A stretch of DNA of 64,000 nucleotides from Anaeramoeba flamelloides (Eukaryota > Metamonada > Anaeramoebidae), in NCBI GenBank assembly GCA_027625915.1, contig JANTQA010000015.1, positions 12,491,001 to 12,555,000 on the forward strand, given 5' to 3'. The position numbers were made by a program, and so were the translations under genes. Of this stretch, positions 25,256 to 36,171 are shown piece by piece. Positions within the stretch are counted from its first letter, which is position 1; each line of letters starts with the position of its first letter. Under the pieces are notes generated by a model. The model ran no database searches. It saw nothing but the letters and a program-made list of their open reading frames with translations, and was not told the origin of the DNA.

Positions 25256-25867
25256 ATTTTAAGAATTGTTGTTTTTTTTTTAAAGTTGAAATCTTAAAAA
25301 AGGTTCGTTTTATTATTTATTGATTTTATTCTGTTATGAAAAATTTTAGAAAAAATGAATTTTATTTGTTGAATAATTTAGTTCCATCAATTTTCAATAA
25401 ATAGTCGAATAGAACTCCACTGACTTTTTTTTACCATGGTTAAATGAATAGAATATTCTTGGAATTTACAAATTCCTCTTACGTAATTTATTCTTCTAAA
25501 ACAATAGAGGGTTGAAATAAAGAAAATTGATTTTCTTTAAAAAAGTAATTGATTGTCTGATTTTTTTTGATTGACTACAATCTAAATTCAAAAGAGGACA
25601 TGAAATTACCAATAATATTTGGTGAACTTGGTGGAATAATTTTAAATATTCTTTCAGCTTGTAATCATTTAAATTTCTAAACAATTTATTCTTTTCTTAG
25701 AAATTATCAAACTTATTAAAGACAATTTAAACTATGGATCGAAGAAAAATTCCTAACCAATTGCCTCCCTTTAGAGAAAATACATTTTTCACAAAATTAA
25801 ATTCTACAATCATTACCAGTTTCTACTCAAAAAAAAACCAAAAATCATTTTTTAATTTTTGTTAAAC
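25256..25867. promoter_or_regulatory. Shared upstream region of NSA2 and NSE3
   Basis: 612 bp between divergent starts. No core-promoter element recognised. A 44-codon ORF from 25735 (MDRRKIPNQLPPF) ends just before the NSE3 start and is not supported as coding. Confidence 0.4.
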
Positions 25868-28800
25868 ATGTCGAGAAGAGTAAAGATTTTTTTATATTAT
25901 TATTGAAACGTTTCTTTCACCATTTCTAAAACTTCTTTCTTAATTTTTCAAATCTGTTTCTTTCTATGAATACCAAACCATAGTCAAGAAAAAAAGAAGA
26001 AACGTCCTCTGAAGAATCAATCGAAACTGAGTCGGAAGGTAACTCTTTTTCTTTTTCTTTTTCTTTTTTTGAATTTTAATAAGATCCTAAAACCAAGCCT
26101 TGAATCTTTCAAACAAATTCTTAAATTAATGAAAAGAATCAGAAGAATCAGAAGAGTCCGAAGAGTCTGAAGAGTCAGATGAGTCAGAAGAATCAGATGT
26201 ACAAGAGAAAAAGAAGAAAAATAAAGAAGAATCAGAGGAATCTGAAGAGATAATTGGTTCTGAAGAATCTGAAGAAGAAAAAGAAAAAGAAAAAGAAAAA
26301 GAAAACAATAATATACCACAAAGAAGGATCGAGAATTTAAGTCAACCACAAAGTGTATCAAAATTTGGAATGTCTTCATTATCCCAGACAAATATGTTCA
26401 ATTCACAAAGAAATGTAATTAAATATTTTAATCTTCTCAAAACTGCAATTCTTTTTTCACAAAAACAAACACTGAAAATTAGATATTTTGAGTCTTCAAA
26501 AAACAAAACAAATTGGATAAAAAGCTTTTAATTATTATTTTGTGAACTGTTAATTGCAAAATAAATTGAACAGAATTTTCCTTCAGCTTTCCAAAAAAAA
26601 ACACCTCTCAAGAATTAAATATAAATCATTAAAGTCCCCAATTCTAAAAAGGGAAATTTATATTTTAAGCTTCTTTTCAGAGAATTATAAAATTTGAAAT
26701 GTGACATGATATATAAACCAAGATTCAATCTCTTAAAGAGTTTGAATTTTCCATAACACTTTTAAATTTTTTTTTGTTAAGCGGAATTAAAACTTTGTTC
26801 CTTTATTTTGCAATTAATTGGATGAAAAAAAGGTTGAATTTAATTTATTTTGTTTTGTAGTGCTTTTCCTAAAATTTAATTTGAATCTATAAAAGAGAAT
26901 ACCAAAAAGAAATTTGTTTTTACAATCGATATTGTATTTTAAATTGATTTTGTTTACGAAAAAAAAGATTCCATTTGATTTTGGATTTGATTTTATGATA
27001 AAAGAAGTAAACTTCCTCTTTTTCCTTAAATGGAAAATAAATAAAAGTGTATTTTTAAACTTAAGGGCTATTCAAATTTTATGCTTTGTGTGGGTTGAAA
27101 TACAATACCTGAACCAATAAAACTGATTTAAAGGAATGCCAATTAAAGGAAAGACAAAAAATTGCAAATATTTAGGAATAGTATTTTACTCATTTTGTCC
27201 GAAAAGAATTGGTACCTTAAATATCTGTAGCATTTCTGAACATTGCGGTACGATATTAAAAAATGAGAGAAAATGACTTTGCAAAGACAATTTTTAATTA
27301 TAGAATTGAAAAAAAATCCTCGGACAAGAAAATTAGCCAGTAAATAATTATTAATTGTTAAGGACCTACTTTTCAATGTGGAAAACGTTGAAAGTGTGGT
27401 TAAAAACACTCTTGAATGAGTTCCATTAAATAAGTTAAATTTATACACTGAGAATTTCTTTTAAACAAATGGAAATATACAAAATTTTCACAATTTTACC
27501 TTTCTTAGATCCAAGCCAAAATTTGATTTTAATATTTCATAATTTCCATTACAAATCTATAAACACAAAACAATTCCTATGGCTGTTCTAAATATTTTTT
27601 TTAGTTACTTTTTCAAGTTTGAAATGTTTTAAAATTTGAACTTGTAATTGAAAATCCCTCAAAATTCTTTTATTTTTTAAAAATCTTCAATCAAAGATCT
27701 GTTTTAATGTTTTTAACTTTTTTAACTGAAATAGGTGATTTTTTTTTGCCAAAACATTTCAGAATGAAAATTCATATTGAAAAGTGAAAGTAAAATAACA
27801 CAATAACTCAACACCACCCAGGGTGGAAACCAGTCCTTAATATTATGGAAATTGTTTTGTCATTGATTAATAATTTCTTTGATTTAAAATCTAATCCTAT
27901 TGTTTAAGAATCAAACTCTAATAAGTATATAATTATAATTTTCAGAAAGATGACGAATTAAATTACACTTTTTCAAAATTATCTTCAATCAATCAAAAAC
28001 AAGAATAAAAATTATGATTGTCCAAAATCCTAGCAAACCTCTATAAAACTCTATTTTTTTCAAAAAAAGGTAGATCTACGTTAGTTTACCAAGCAATTAA
28101 ATGAATATTCTATAAACACCCCACTTTAATGAACTTTAGGTATGTTTATTACCGAGTTCATAAAAAAATTATTTAATTATAAAAAGGGATTTGATTTTAA
28201 ATTATTCTTAATGTTAACAATTAATAATGATTCCAGCACTTATTTTCATGTAAGATATTTTTTTTAATATTATACCTAACATTACTGAAAATTTTGAGAA
28301 GACATCTTTGTGATTCAAAGACAATTTCAAAAAAAAGTAGTAATATCCAATCGTACATACCCATACCCGAGGTGACCTAAGCCAAACCTTATTTAAGGGG
28401 GTAAGTATATCTTTCATTTTTTGAGTGCCACCATTTATGTGAAACTGAATTATTCAAATCATTTATTTAGCCAAATACATTGATATTTTCATAAATACTA
28501 GAGTGGAATATATCCTAGTATAAGATATTTTAATACCAACATAAAAAAGCAAATCAAAAAAATAAAAAAATTGATCAATAAAAAATAAATAAAAATCATT
28601 TATTACTTGATCTTATCTATAACATTTTACACAATTACTTATTCTTTATTTGGTTTTATTTTTAATTCTTTATGAAAAAAATTTTGTTTGGAAAATTTTT
28701 GAAAAACAAATTACTGTTTATTTCGAAAGAATTTCCAAAATCAATTCTGAATTCCTATTTTGATTTATGTCATCTAATTCTAGTTTTAGTTCAGATAATC

Positions 28801-30951
28801 AGAGATTTTTTTAATTCTTCTTGAGAATGAGGGTTTATTGGACAAAATTGTTTGATTTTATAATTCTTTATTTTCGATTAAAATGAGAACTCAAAAAAAT
28901 TCTGAATCTGTTTGAAATTTTTTATTGAATTTTTCAATTATTTTGATTTGAATCTTTTGTAACTGTTTTTTGATTCCAAGAATCCAACCCCTTTATTGTA
29001 ATTTTTGAAATAGTATTCCTTGTTATGACTTTGTTTGATAAAAATATTTGAAAAAAGAATTTTGAAAGCAAATTTGTCACAAAATGTTTTTTAAAATAAT
29101 AATAAATAGTAATGGGGCGAGAAATTTAAGGAAAAAAATAGTTTGTATTCATACAAACTAAGAAGATAAAGAAAATCAATCTTCAAAAATAAGCTTTTAT
29201 CGATTTTTTTTTTTTTTCATTCTTGATTTCAACAAATTTATTTGGAATGGTGATCTTTCGTGTTTGGTCTTCTAAAAGAAAATATTTTTTTCAAATGCGC
29301 ACCCTTTCTTGTATATTTTTTTGTTTTACTGTTTGATTAATTTCAATCGTTTGTATAAACACATCTCGAGATCCAAAACCAAATTTAATAAAACCAAAAA
29401 TTTGATCAAAAAAAATGTTCAAAAAATTGAAAAATTTAAGATTCAACTCTGAATTACTTTGATTCTTTTCACAAATAAACTAGCGAATGGTGTTTTGGTT
29501 TTAAAGTTTCAATATCTGGTGGCACTCAAAAAATATTTTTCCAGTAATGTTATCACAATTAAAATTTTTCAAAATGGTAAAATGTACTTACTTCCTTAAC
29601 CTTTCATTCAAGAAAATGTATTGATTCAATCTAACCCAACATTACTTAATCAAACGTAATACAACACAAACAACCCACCAAACACAAACAACCCTGCAAT
29701 ACATATGCACTTACACTAACGAGTACTAACATACCCGAATATACTCAAAAGGAACCACCCCCCCCAGAGAGCTTTAAGTAGAAAATTCAAAAAAAAAAAT
29801 ATTTTGTATAAAAGTAAAATTGCTATTTTACTATTAAACTGGGTATATTGAAAAATGAGTTTCTGAAAAGTTCTTTGTAAAGTGTTTTTAAATGGTTAAA
29901 AAATTTTCGAGTTTTTTTGGGGATATTTCAAATCACCAACAAATTCATTTCCAGATCGTTCAAGTAATTTAATTTACGACAATCATTTTTTTGTAAACTC
30001 TTCTAATAATAGATGAAAAATTTTCTCACAATTTTTTTTTTTTTTTTTTTCCAAAATACAGCGATCGGTACTTAAATACATATATTTTAATAAAAATTAC
30101 ACTAATAGAAAAATTACCAATAAAAGCAATTCCAAACATTTGCTTAGATCTAATAATAATATTTTTTAATTTTTCATAAGAACATTATTTAATTTTTTAA
30201 AAATTTATGATGATGATCAAACCCCTTATTATTTTTAATTTTTAACCTAACCGTATTAACACTTTTATTTTTTTGCTATTAATTAAACAACAACAACAAC
30301 AACAACATAATAATAATAAAATAGGAGATTAATTCAATTGTTAATGATGTTGTAAGACTCTTTTTATTTCAATCAAGAACGGAATCGACGATTAGCCGAA
30401 GCATGATAAGTAAAGTTATTAATCAACACCCATACCGACAGAGAGGATTATTGGGATTCGTACTTAACTTAACAAAAGGAAAACTAGAAAAAAATTTTGG
30501 ACTCCAAATTAAACAATTGCGAAATAACAAAAATTCTTTTATAGTTTTTAATCCGTATTCAAAATATTTAAATCGAGTGCTTCCAAACAAATCAAGAATT
30601 AACCAGGCTGAATGGGGACTTTTAATGGTCATTCTTGGGCTAATTATACTTTATAAAGGATCAATAAAAAAAAAAGAATTGAGCATGAATCTTGAAAAAT
30701 TAGGTGTTGCATTAACCGATCAAAACCACCCAATATTTGGCGATTGCTCTGCAACTTTAAAAAAATTTGAAAAAACTTATTTTATAGTAAAACATAGTGA
30801 ATCCAGAGGAGAAGAAAATATTGAAATTTATCGTCTTGGAGAAAGAGCATTGGATGAAATTAAAATAGAAAACATTCAAAAATTCTTAAGTCAAGATATT
30901 TTTCGTGATAAAATCCAACCAGAAAAAAACCAAAATAAAAACAAAAATTAA
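25868..30951 (+). CDS. NSE3: MAGE-domain protein, probable SMC5/6 complex subunit NSE3
   Basis: Four exons, join(25868..25879, 25984..26038, 26137..26414, 30325..30951), 323 residues. Exon 1 codes only MSRR; the joined N-terminus MSRRSRKKEETSSEES leads into a long Ser/Glu acidic tract (~23-80), then a Ser/Gln-rich linker. The last exon codes the MAGE homology domain: INSIVNDVVRLFLFQS (like LVQFLLIK in human NSMCE3), ISRSMISKVINQ, then KNFGLQIKQL. WGLLMVILGLIILYKGSI follows (human TGLLMIVLGLIFMKGNTI), then IFGD and RLGERALDEI (family GPRA). The known role is a winged-helix subunit that binds NSE1/NSE4 in the nuclear SMC5/6 DNA-repair complex. Introns are 104, 98 and 3910 nt. The 3.9-kb intron is inferred from phase and domain continuity across 26414|30325. 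The tiny first exon is the least certain part. In protists a sole MAGE gene is normally NSE3. Confidence 0.84.
27842..28160. repeat. Dispersed ~320-bp repeat (family A), copy 1
   Basis: Lies within the long NSE3 intron. Shares a series of words with 32645-32970 and 56065-56390. Examples are TTAGAATGAT/ATGAAATTACACTT-like, AACCTC.ATAAAAC.C.AT and CTTTAATG(A/G)ACTTTAGG. No ORF. Probably a transposon remnant. Confidence 0.75.
28395..29620. repeat. Candidate inverted-repeat element in the NSE3 intron
   Basis: The word GGTAAGTA..TTT..ATTTTTTGAGTGCCACC at 28398-28432 recurs inverted near 29512-29590, interrupted there by about 40 bp. The same word with flanking GTGAAACTGAATTATT occurs inverted at 50935-51035 and in decayed form near 45520. 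This suggests a TIR family of about 1.2 kb. The boundaries are approximate. Confidence 0.45.
29620..29770. other. C-rich, G-poor strand-asymmetric stretch
   Basis: About 150 bp of A/C-rich sequence with repeated ACACAAACAACCC-type words and a run of nine C, near the 3' part of the NSE3 intron. Composition differs sharply from the flanks. Meaning unknown. Confidence 0.5.
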
Positions 30952-31269
30952 ATTTTCTTTTTAGATAGATCTTATTCTTTAGTGTTTATTATTATATAAA
31001 AATGATCATTTTTTTATGATATCTTTTTAGAGATCACAGAAATATGTAGGGGTGGGGGGTTATGTACTGGTCTTTACACTGTGAAAAAATGATAGTAATA
31101 ATACAATATAAACCCAAAAAATAATATACCAACACAAATTAAAATTATTTTATTATCTATCCTTTTAAAGGCCTTATGGATCAATCTATCTTTTTCAAAA
31201 GGATAAGAAAAATGCAAAAATTAAAAAAAAAGATAAAAATTTTAAAACTTTTCCATTCTAAAAAATGAA
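30952..31269. other. 3' region of NSE3
   Basis: Downstream AT-rich sequence with one G-rich stretch, AGGGGTGGGGGG, near 31048-31060. Presumably the 3' untranslated region. No gene. Confidence 0.5.
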
Positions 31270-31986
31270 CTAAACTCTTTTTCAAATAAAAGGGCACATA
31301 AAATTTTAAGAATTATTCATAATTGAATCAAATTAATTGTAGTATCATTCTAAATTATAAGAAACTCTTTAAAATATAAAAAAACACTCAACTGAATATT
31401 TAAAACCCATTAAAACAAAACAATAAAAATTAAAATTTAAATATTTTAAAAAATTATTTTCCCTTTTATTAGAAATGAGAAATCTTGTTTTGTAAATTGA
31501 ATAGAAAAAAAATTATAAAATCAATAAAAACCTGTTGAACAAGGTTAATTGGGAAAAAGTTCTTTACATAATAATGATAACTCTTTAAACGTCAAACTTT
31601 TGTTTTTTAAATTCTCATTTTCAATATTAAGCCCGAATTCATCTGGGTATTTTGTTGGAATGTTTTTTTCTTTACTTTTTTTTTTTTTTTGTTCCATACA
31701 TCAATTCAATAATGGTCTTTCTTAATTCCAATATCTAGCTCATTCGAAATCAAACTTAAACTGTTTCCATTTTTATACTGGCAGATTATTTCCAAATTGA
31801 TTTTTTCTTGTCTTGTATTTTTTTCATTTTTCAACTATTCAATACCCATAAATAAAATAAAACAAAACAAGAAAAAACGAATTATTCAAATGAAAACCAC
31901 CAAAAAGTAATTATCTTTTTAAAAATCAAATTCAATAATAGTGATAATTTGAGAGGTGTGTTCTTTTGTTTGAAAAATAGTTTGTT
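31270..31986. mobile_element. ~720-bp TIR element (family B), copy 2
   Basis: Uninterrupted copy. Left end AAACTCTTTTTCAAATAAAA, right end TTTTGTTTGAAAAATAGTTT, which are imperfect inverted repeats. Aligns with 20610-21532 (minus its MITE) and 53101-53828. No ORF. Confidence 0.85.
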
Positions 31987-32644
31987 TGAGTCCAAATTGG
32001 GGATATTTTGGTACTTTCGTGTAAATATATCTGCATGATAGGGTATGTTTGAGCTGTTATTTGGTGTTTTTTAAATAAAGGAAACGATCAAACTAAAAAA
32101 TGAAATTAAAATTTTATTTTTGAAATTGGGAATATGTAAATTTTAGATAAAATTATTTTAATTGTTAAAGAATTTTTTAGAACCAAATTTGAGAAAATTC
32201 ACTCGCACAGTAATAAAGTTTTGTTAATGATTACAAATAAATTTGAAACAATGACTAGTAATATTCTATCCCGAAAACTATAAGAAAAAATTTACACTAA
32301 TTACTTTTTGAAATTTTTTCAAAATATAATTTTAATCACAAACGATAATAGCAAAAATCCACTGAAAGAAGAGATGTGATTGGTTCTTTCTTAACTCAAG
32401 TTTTTTTTTAAATAATGATTTTTTTTTCTTGGAAAATATTTACATAAATGCCCTCGAATACAATATAAACAACACATACCAATATAAACACCATTTCGTA
32501 CATTTATATATTCAAATATACAACATAAATTTCATTATTATTATTTTGTTTATCTGGACTTTTTTCGATAAAGAATTCTTATTACAGTATTGAAAACAAA
32601 TACCTGGCATGAAAAAAAAATACCAAACACGATTTTTAATTTTC

Positions 32645-32970
32645 AATATTTGGAAAATTATTTTGTAATTGCTTTTATTTATGATCAAATCCCTCTTTTT
32701 TGAAGAATCAAACTTTTAAAAATTATGACTTACCCACTTATTAGAATGATTATTAATGAAATTACACTTATTCAAAATATCATCCAATAAATTAAAAAAA
32801 CAAGAATTAAAAAATTAACCTTTTCCAAACTCTTGCAAACCTCGATAAAACCCGATTGTTTTACAAAAAAAGTTAATCTGCTAATGCCATTATATAATTG
32901 TCTTGAGTATTCGATGCACACCTTACTTTAATGGACTTTAGGCGGGTTTATTACTTGTGTTCATAAAAAA
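32645..32970. repeat. Dispersed ~320-bp repeat (family A), copy 2
   Basis: Homologous to 27842-28160 and 56065-56390. Shared words include CCCACTTATTAGAATGAT, CTTTTCCAAACTCT and TACTTTAATGGACTTTAGGC. Intergenic here. No ORF. Confidence 0.75.
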
Positions 32971-33885
32971 ATGGCATATTTATCAGAATTGTTTGATTTA
33001 AAATTTTCCTAATTTAGTATTACTGAAATTGGTAACATTTATACTTATCTAAAAATATTTATCCAAATTGTTTTAATACTCGTCCATACCATTATATTTA
33101 TAACATACAAATTTTTGTGATTTTTTTTTCGAAGAGTTGTTAATTGGAAAATAAATGGAATAAATTTATTTACCATCAAGATTTTTGTTATTAAAAAATT
33201 ATTAGAAATATTTCAAAACTGGGTTTCTAATAATGAATTGGGGGAGTATGATAAAACAAGTTGTTATCTTACAAGTGAATTTGAACATAATCCACTAAAT
33301 TTTTTACAAAAACACGACTTCCCATATATCTCCTTTTATTTTATATCTTTTTTTTTTTCCGTTATAACTTTAATGAATGATTAAAAAGAAAAATAAATAA
33401 ATAAAACAAGGGAGGAGGAACCCAAAACCAAAAAAAAAGTAAAGTTCAAAAAATTAAAAAGAAAAAAAAAAAATATTTTTTAAAGAATCGATTTATTAAA
33501 TTCTTTTGAATTAAAAAGGAAATTTGTTCAATCAAAAATGTTAAAAAGAAATTATTTGCAGTTAAAAATTAAAATTAAAATTGAATAATATAGAATAAAG
33601 TGCAACAAAAATGTAAAGATCAAAAAATTATTAATTTTTTTTTCTTTTTTGAAAAAATTTTTCATTTTTTGTATTTTTTTTTTTTTTTTTTATAATATCA
33701 TTAATTTGTACATTATATATGTATACATCAGGCATTTCTTTCTTTCTTTCTTTTTTTTTTTATTAAAAACAATTAATTAAGTTAGAGAAGAAATGCCATA
33801 ATATTACAATTCCAATTACATTAAAATATCCAAAGGATGTAAAAGGCACATACACCCCATCAATAATTGGAATGATTTATTTATT
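32971..33885. other. Intergenic region, 3' side of the coiled-coil gene
   Basis: AT-rich with several long T and A runs. It includes the 3' untranslated region of the gene at 33886 (-). No feature recognised. Confidence 0.5.
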
Positions 33886-36171
33886 TTATTTCAAGGATCC
33901 AAAATAATTTTTTTTTTGTTTTTCAACAAAAGTTTTCATTGTTAACATTATTAATTTAGAATCCTTAACACTCATGGGCAAAAACTTCATGGAACCAGTT
34001 ATACCACTTTTTGTTTTACCGCGAATTTCTAACAAATCTGTGTTGTTCTTATTTTTTTGTATGACAAAATCTCGTCCAAAGGTAAACTGTTCAATTTCCT
34101 TATTACCAATTCCTGCAATTACACACTCGCGCGTGACGATTAGAAAGCCGGACTCAAGAGGGACTTTTTTGTTAACCAACATATAAACATGGAAAACGAC
34201 TTTCCCTACATCGCAATAGTGATCGATTGCCAGCGGTATGGGTAATTTATAGAATTTCTCATCCGTTTTGATTAACTCATAACTGGAATAATACTTTTTC
34301 GTTGACCGCTTTGGTTCTGGTATTAAAGGGAGGATATTGGTATTTACATTTTTTAATTGGAGATAATCTACAACGGGATTTTTTCCTAAGATGTTTTTGT
34401 TTTCCTTTGGGTTTGAAAAAATAGCCCAAATGAAAATGAAGACATATTTTGCATGGGCGTTTTTGAACAAAATCCTTGTAGGTGGTGTTTTCTTTTTGCA
34501 ATTGCCTCTGCGGATCATCAATATATTTTGGGTTTTGATATGTGTGTAACACTCAGGTTTTGATTTCCAAGATGTCACAAAATTCATTTGGCTATTGTTT
34601 ATTTTGTTGTACTTATTGGCGTATTTGCTTTTTACCTTTATTGCGAAGTTGCGTTTATCAAAAAGTATGAACCCACCAGCCCAGGGGCCTTCCTTGTTTG
34701 GATCAAGAGAGATTTTGATCTCAAGTTTACCAGAACCCAGTCGTGCGTACTTGGAAGACTCGTTGTAGGCCTTATGAAAGCGCTTTCGATACTTTGGCAT
34801 CAAATCTTGCGCAATGTTATCCCACATTTCTTCAGAAATGAGTTTCCATCTTTTAATGACTTGCACTATAGCGATCCTTTCGATATCACAAAAAAATGCC
34901 CTTTTTTTTTTTTTCCATTTCTGAAATAAGGACACCAGATGATCGCGGTCTAAATCTGAGCATTTTTGATCTAAATTTATTTTCATTGAACTCTCAAAGC
35001 CAGGCAAAGGGTTTACCTCAGTAACTTCATGTGATTTGTCGAATCGAAGAACATTAAATTTCGTGCTTTTTAAGCTCTTTTTATGATGGCCATTTTTTGC
35101 CCTTATTTCATTCTGCTGTTTTTGCTTTTTTTTTTGTGTATGATCGGAACCTTGGTTTTTTGGTTTCCTTTTTAATTCGTTTTTAATTTTCCTGTCTGGC
35201 TTTGATTTTGTTCTTGTTTTCGAGTGAATTTTGGAGTTTATTTTGGAGTTTATTTTGGAGTTCATTTTGGAGCCAATCTTGGAGGTAGGCTTTTTTTCAT
35301 TTTGGGGGTGTTCGTTGAAAATATCTGAAATTGTGGGGGCTTGTATTTTTTTGTTACTACTTTTAGAGTGCTTTTGATGAGGCATTTCTATTTGTCTGTC
35401 TTTTTTTTTGTTTGGATTCTTGGATTGTTTTCGAAGCTTTTCCAATTCTCGGGCTCTTTTCTTGGTTTCCTTTTCTATTTTCAGTGACTGCAATTTTAAG
35501 GCTTCTTTCTCTTTCCTAATTCTTTCTTCTTCTCTTGCTAATTCTTCCTCCTCAAAGTTAGACTCTGTACCGAAAAAATGAGATTTTTGTTTGGTTTTCT
35601 TTTGTACCCCACTTTCTTTATTTTTTAAATGCATTTTTTTCAATTCAACCAGAAACGGGATCAGAAATGATTCGCCATTTTCGCACAATTTTCGAATTTT
35701 GTTTTTAAAAATGCAATTTCCTGAGTTCCCCCCAAGCAGACGTTGAAATCGATCAACTTCTTTTTTGCTTTCAAAATAAATTACCCTTTTGTTACTCGTG
35801 TTGTCATAAAGGATCCCAGACCCGAGAGATCTGCTTTGAATGTGCCAAATTGTTTTTAAAAGTCGGTCGATTGCAACTTGTTCTTCATTTATTAAGGATC
35901 TTGTTTGAAAGAGAGCACTTTTGGGATAATGATAAAGCTTGACTAAGGTCCTTTGGTACTCGGTAAGATTGTTCTTGCTGACACTGGACCTTGAGGGGTC
36001 GATTCTAATTTCAATGTTTTTTCGTGGAGCCATTCTTGATAATAATAAAACTAAACAGACGCCATTCGACGACAAGATTTTTGTTTCTGTTAAAGTTTTT
36101 TGTTGCAGAACAGACTTGATAAACAAAATCGCAGAGTTTTTGGTTTTTGGAAAGTCTGATTTTGTTTCCAT
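33886..36171 (-). CDS. Large basic coiled-coil protein with a PH-like C-terminal region, function unknown
   Basis: Open without introns. From 36171 it codes 761 residues; a start at 36033 gives 715 (MAPRKNIEIRIDPSRSS). I favour 36033: the 46 extra residues look like translated 5' leader, and the context AAGAATGG is good. I do not recognise the family. In 761 numbering: an N-terminal globular part (~60-190), then an E/R/K coiled coil (~203-250). A very basic linker (~250-370) with NSKINSKIHSK-type repeats and KKKQKQQN probably directs it to the nucleus. A conserved-looking globular half (~375-760) follows, with WDNIAQDLMPKYRKRF and VPLESGFLIVTRECVIAGIG. The strand pattern at the very end resembles a PH-type domain, which is an inference from hydrophobicity only. 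Codon use is normal for the window's genes. Regulation and partners unknown. Confidence 0.8.
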   Translation of the reverse strand: METKSDFPKTKNSAILFIKSVLQQKTLTETKILSSNGVCLVLLLSRMAPRKNIEIRIDPSRSSVSKNNLTEYQRTLVKLYHYPKSALFQTRSLINEEQVAIDRLLKTIWHIQSRSLGSGILYDNTSNKRVIYFESKKEVDRFQRLLGGNSGNCIFKNKIRKLCENGESFLIPFLVELKKMHLKNKESGVQKKTKQKSHFFGTESNFEEEELAREEERIRKEKEALKLQSLKIEKETKKRARELEKLRKQSKNPNKKKDRQIEMPHQKHSKSSNKKIQAPTISDIFNEHPQNEKKPTSKIGSKMNSKINSKINSKIHSKTRTKSKPDRKIKNELKRKPKNQGSDHTQKKKQKQQNEIRAKNGHHKKSLKSTKFNVLRFDKSHEVTEVNPLPGFESSMKINLDQKCSDLDRDHLVSLFQKWKKKKRAFFCDIERIAIVQVIKRWKLISEEMWDNIAQDLMPKYRKRFHKAYNESSKYARLGSGKLEIKISLDPNKEGPWAGGFILFDKRNFAIKVKSKYANKYNKINNSQMNFVTSWKSKPECYTHIKTQNILMIRRGNCKKKTPPTRILFKNAHAKYVFIFIWAIFSNPKENKNILGKNPVVDYLQLKNVNTNILPLIPEPKRSTKKYYSSYELIKTDEKFYKLPIPLAIDHYCDVGKVVFHVYMLVNKKVPLESGFLIVTRECVIAGIGNKEIEQFTFGRDFVIQKNKNNTDLLEIRGKTKSGITGSMKFLPMSVKDSKLIMLTMKTFVEKQKKNYFGSLK

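Noticed and set aside
26914-27120. 68-codon ORF inside the NSE3 intron as a missing MAGE exon
   Set aside because: The exon beginning at 30325 already supplies the missing MAGE N-terminal helix in exact phase, so no extra exon is needed.
34588-34929. 113-codon plus-strand ORF over the coiled-coil gene
   Set aside because: Shadow of the minus-strand gene, with no recognisable content.
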